This document shows positions 63,624-64,000 of a DNA stretch of 64,000 nt, one piece after another. The DNA lies in contig NZ_CP030850.1 of assembly GCF_003325355.1 (NCBI RefSeq), forward strand, positions 3,472,001-3,536,000. The letters are read 5' to 3'. A model generated the notes under the pieces. It ran no database searches. It worked only from the letters and a program-made list of their open reading frames with translations, and was not told the DNA's origin. The position numbers and the translations under genes were made by a program. Origin of the DNA: Runella rosea. GTDB taxonomy: Bacteria; Bacteroidota; Bacteroidia; Cytophagales; Spirosomataceae. Numbering within the stretch: the first letter of the stretch is position 1; each line of letters starts with the position of its first letter.

Positions 63624-64000
63624 CTATGGTGCTAACAAATCCTCCGAAAATTGTTCAAATGATTTGATTTGATACTGTGCCTGTACCTGCTTATTGAGTA
63701 GACGATACGTGGGGTTGTCCAATTCTTTTAAAATTTCGGTCAAATGCCTTTCGGACCGAACGGCATTCTGAGGCGCAAGGTCAATCAAGTGGCGGTCGTT
63801 TTGGTATTGGTGGATAAAGCTGTATAAACTCAGGCCGTCTTTATTTTTGTAGCCATAATCTAAAATGAACGAAGGCGTATCGGTAAAACAGGCTTCTAAG
63901 CCCATGGTGGTGCCTAAATGAAAGAAGGCCTCAGCGTGGGCAATTTTCTCAAATTTTTCCAATATATGCCCATCTTTTACCGACAAATCAACCGTCCGAA
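63624..64000 (-). CDS. C-terminal part of a glycosyltransferase-like protein, cut by window edge
   Basis: The frame is open to the right edge, so the start lies outside; an internal TTG at 63986 is only a possible codon. About 125 residues are visible. HAEAFFHLGTTMGLEACF, then TPSFILDYGY, resembles the donor-site end of CDP-glycerol glycerophosphotransferase-like or surface-polysaccharide enzymes, where an invariant Ser/Thr-x-x-x-Glu lies in this loop. With the Wzy-like fragment at the other edge, the flanks may belong to polysaccharide genes. Weakly supported. Confidence 0.5.
   Translation of the reverse strand, partial: RTVDLSVKDGHILEKFEKIAHAEAFFHLGTTMGLEACFTDTPSFILDYGYKNKDGLSLYSFIHQYQNDRHLIDLAPQNAVRSERHLTEILKELDNPTYRLLNKQVQAQYQIKSFEQFSEDLLAP

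Overview
The window is chromosomal DNA of a Bacteroidota bacterium, most likely of the order Cytophagales (Runella/Dyadobacter/Spirosoma-like; the rank is inferred from gene content). Support comes from two tandem SusC/SusD operons, CarboxypepD_reg-like domains, Ig_7-type and DUF4834/DUF2147/DUF1361 proteins, many 'outer membrane beta-barrel' proteins, and repeated matches to the Bacteroidota -7 promoter element TAnnTTTG upstream of genes. I saw no rRNA, tRNA, CRISPR array, transposase or prophage gene. Both edges cut a gene.

Layout. 0-5.3 kb: end of a membrane protein (Wzy-like), eukaryote-type NADP isocitrate dehydrogenase, a single-TM envelope protein, a YoeB-type toxin-antitoxin pair bracketed by a duplicated gene 3' end, a frameshifted secreted protein and an alpha/beta hydrolase. 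5.4-20 kb: housekeeping and envelope genes (xylulokinase, DUF2147, siroheme dehydrogenase/ferrochelatase, GT9 glycosyltransferase, free-methionine-sulfoxide reductase, RND/MMPL exporter, DUF4834, BatA-like VWA protein, S8 protease, OmpH/Skp, vanadium-haloperoxidase-like lipoprotein, gamma-carbonic anhydrase, GlmM). 20-26 kb: a GT-C-like membrane protein coupled to a CocE/NonD hydrolase, an Ig-like secreted protein and a quinone oxidoreductase. 26-35.4 kb: two SusC-SusD nutrient-uptake operons in tandem on the minus strand, each closed by its own terminator. 35.6-43.4 kb: DUF1361 protein, DgkA-type kinase, a membrane protein with its winged-helix regulator, and an ECF sigma/anti-sigma pair divergent from a YfbK-like VWA lipoprotein, flanked by small beta-barrel proteins. 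43.5-52.4 kb: SDR, second S8 protease, NnrU/ICMT-like methyltransferase, class-C beta-lactamase-like hydrolase, Tat-exported Gfo/Idh/MocA oxidoreductase, PurM, DUF3592 protein and a Crp/Fnr regulator.

52.6-56.1 kb is the accessory stretch and the most interesting part. A secreted lipoprotein with a C-terminal His/Glu/Asp-Asn-Asn domain (DUF6973-like, inferred) overlaps the first of three tandem small lipoprotein genes. These have nearly identical ends and quite different centres, and are separated by two 68-base spacers that each carry the same hairpin. The arrangement looks like a polymorphic toxin with a diversifying immunity array, but no function is shown by sequence alone. A Uma2-family gene broken by a 4-base duplication follows.

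56.2-61.2 kb encodes a three-gene L-rhamnose catabolic set on the minus strand: aldolase/dehydrogenase fusion, isomerase, then FGGY kinase. Together they would turn L-rhamnose through L-rhamnulose and its 1-phosphate into dihydroxyacetone phosphate and lactaldehyde, which the dehydrogenase part then oxidises. A hairpin with a T-tract sits between the first and second genes. The window ends with a divergent quinone oxidoreductase, a second beta-lactamase-like hydrolase, and the 3' part of a probable glycosyltransferase-type gene.
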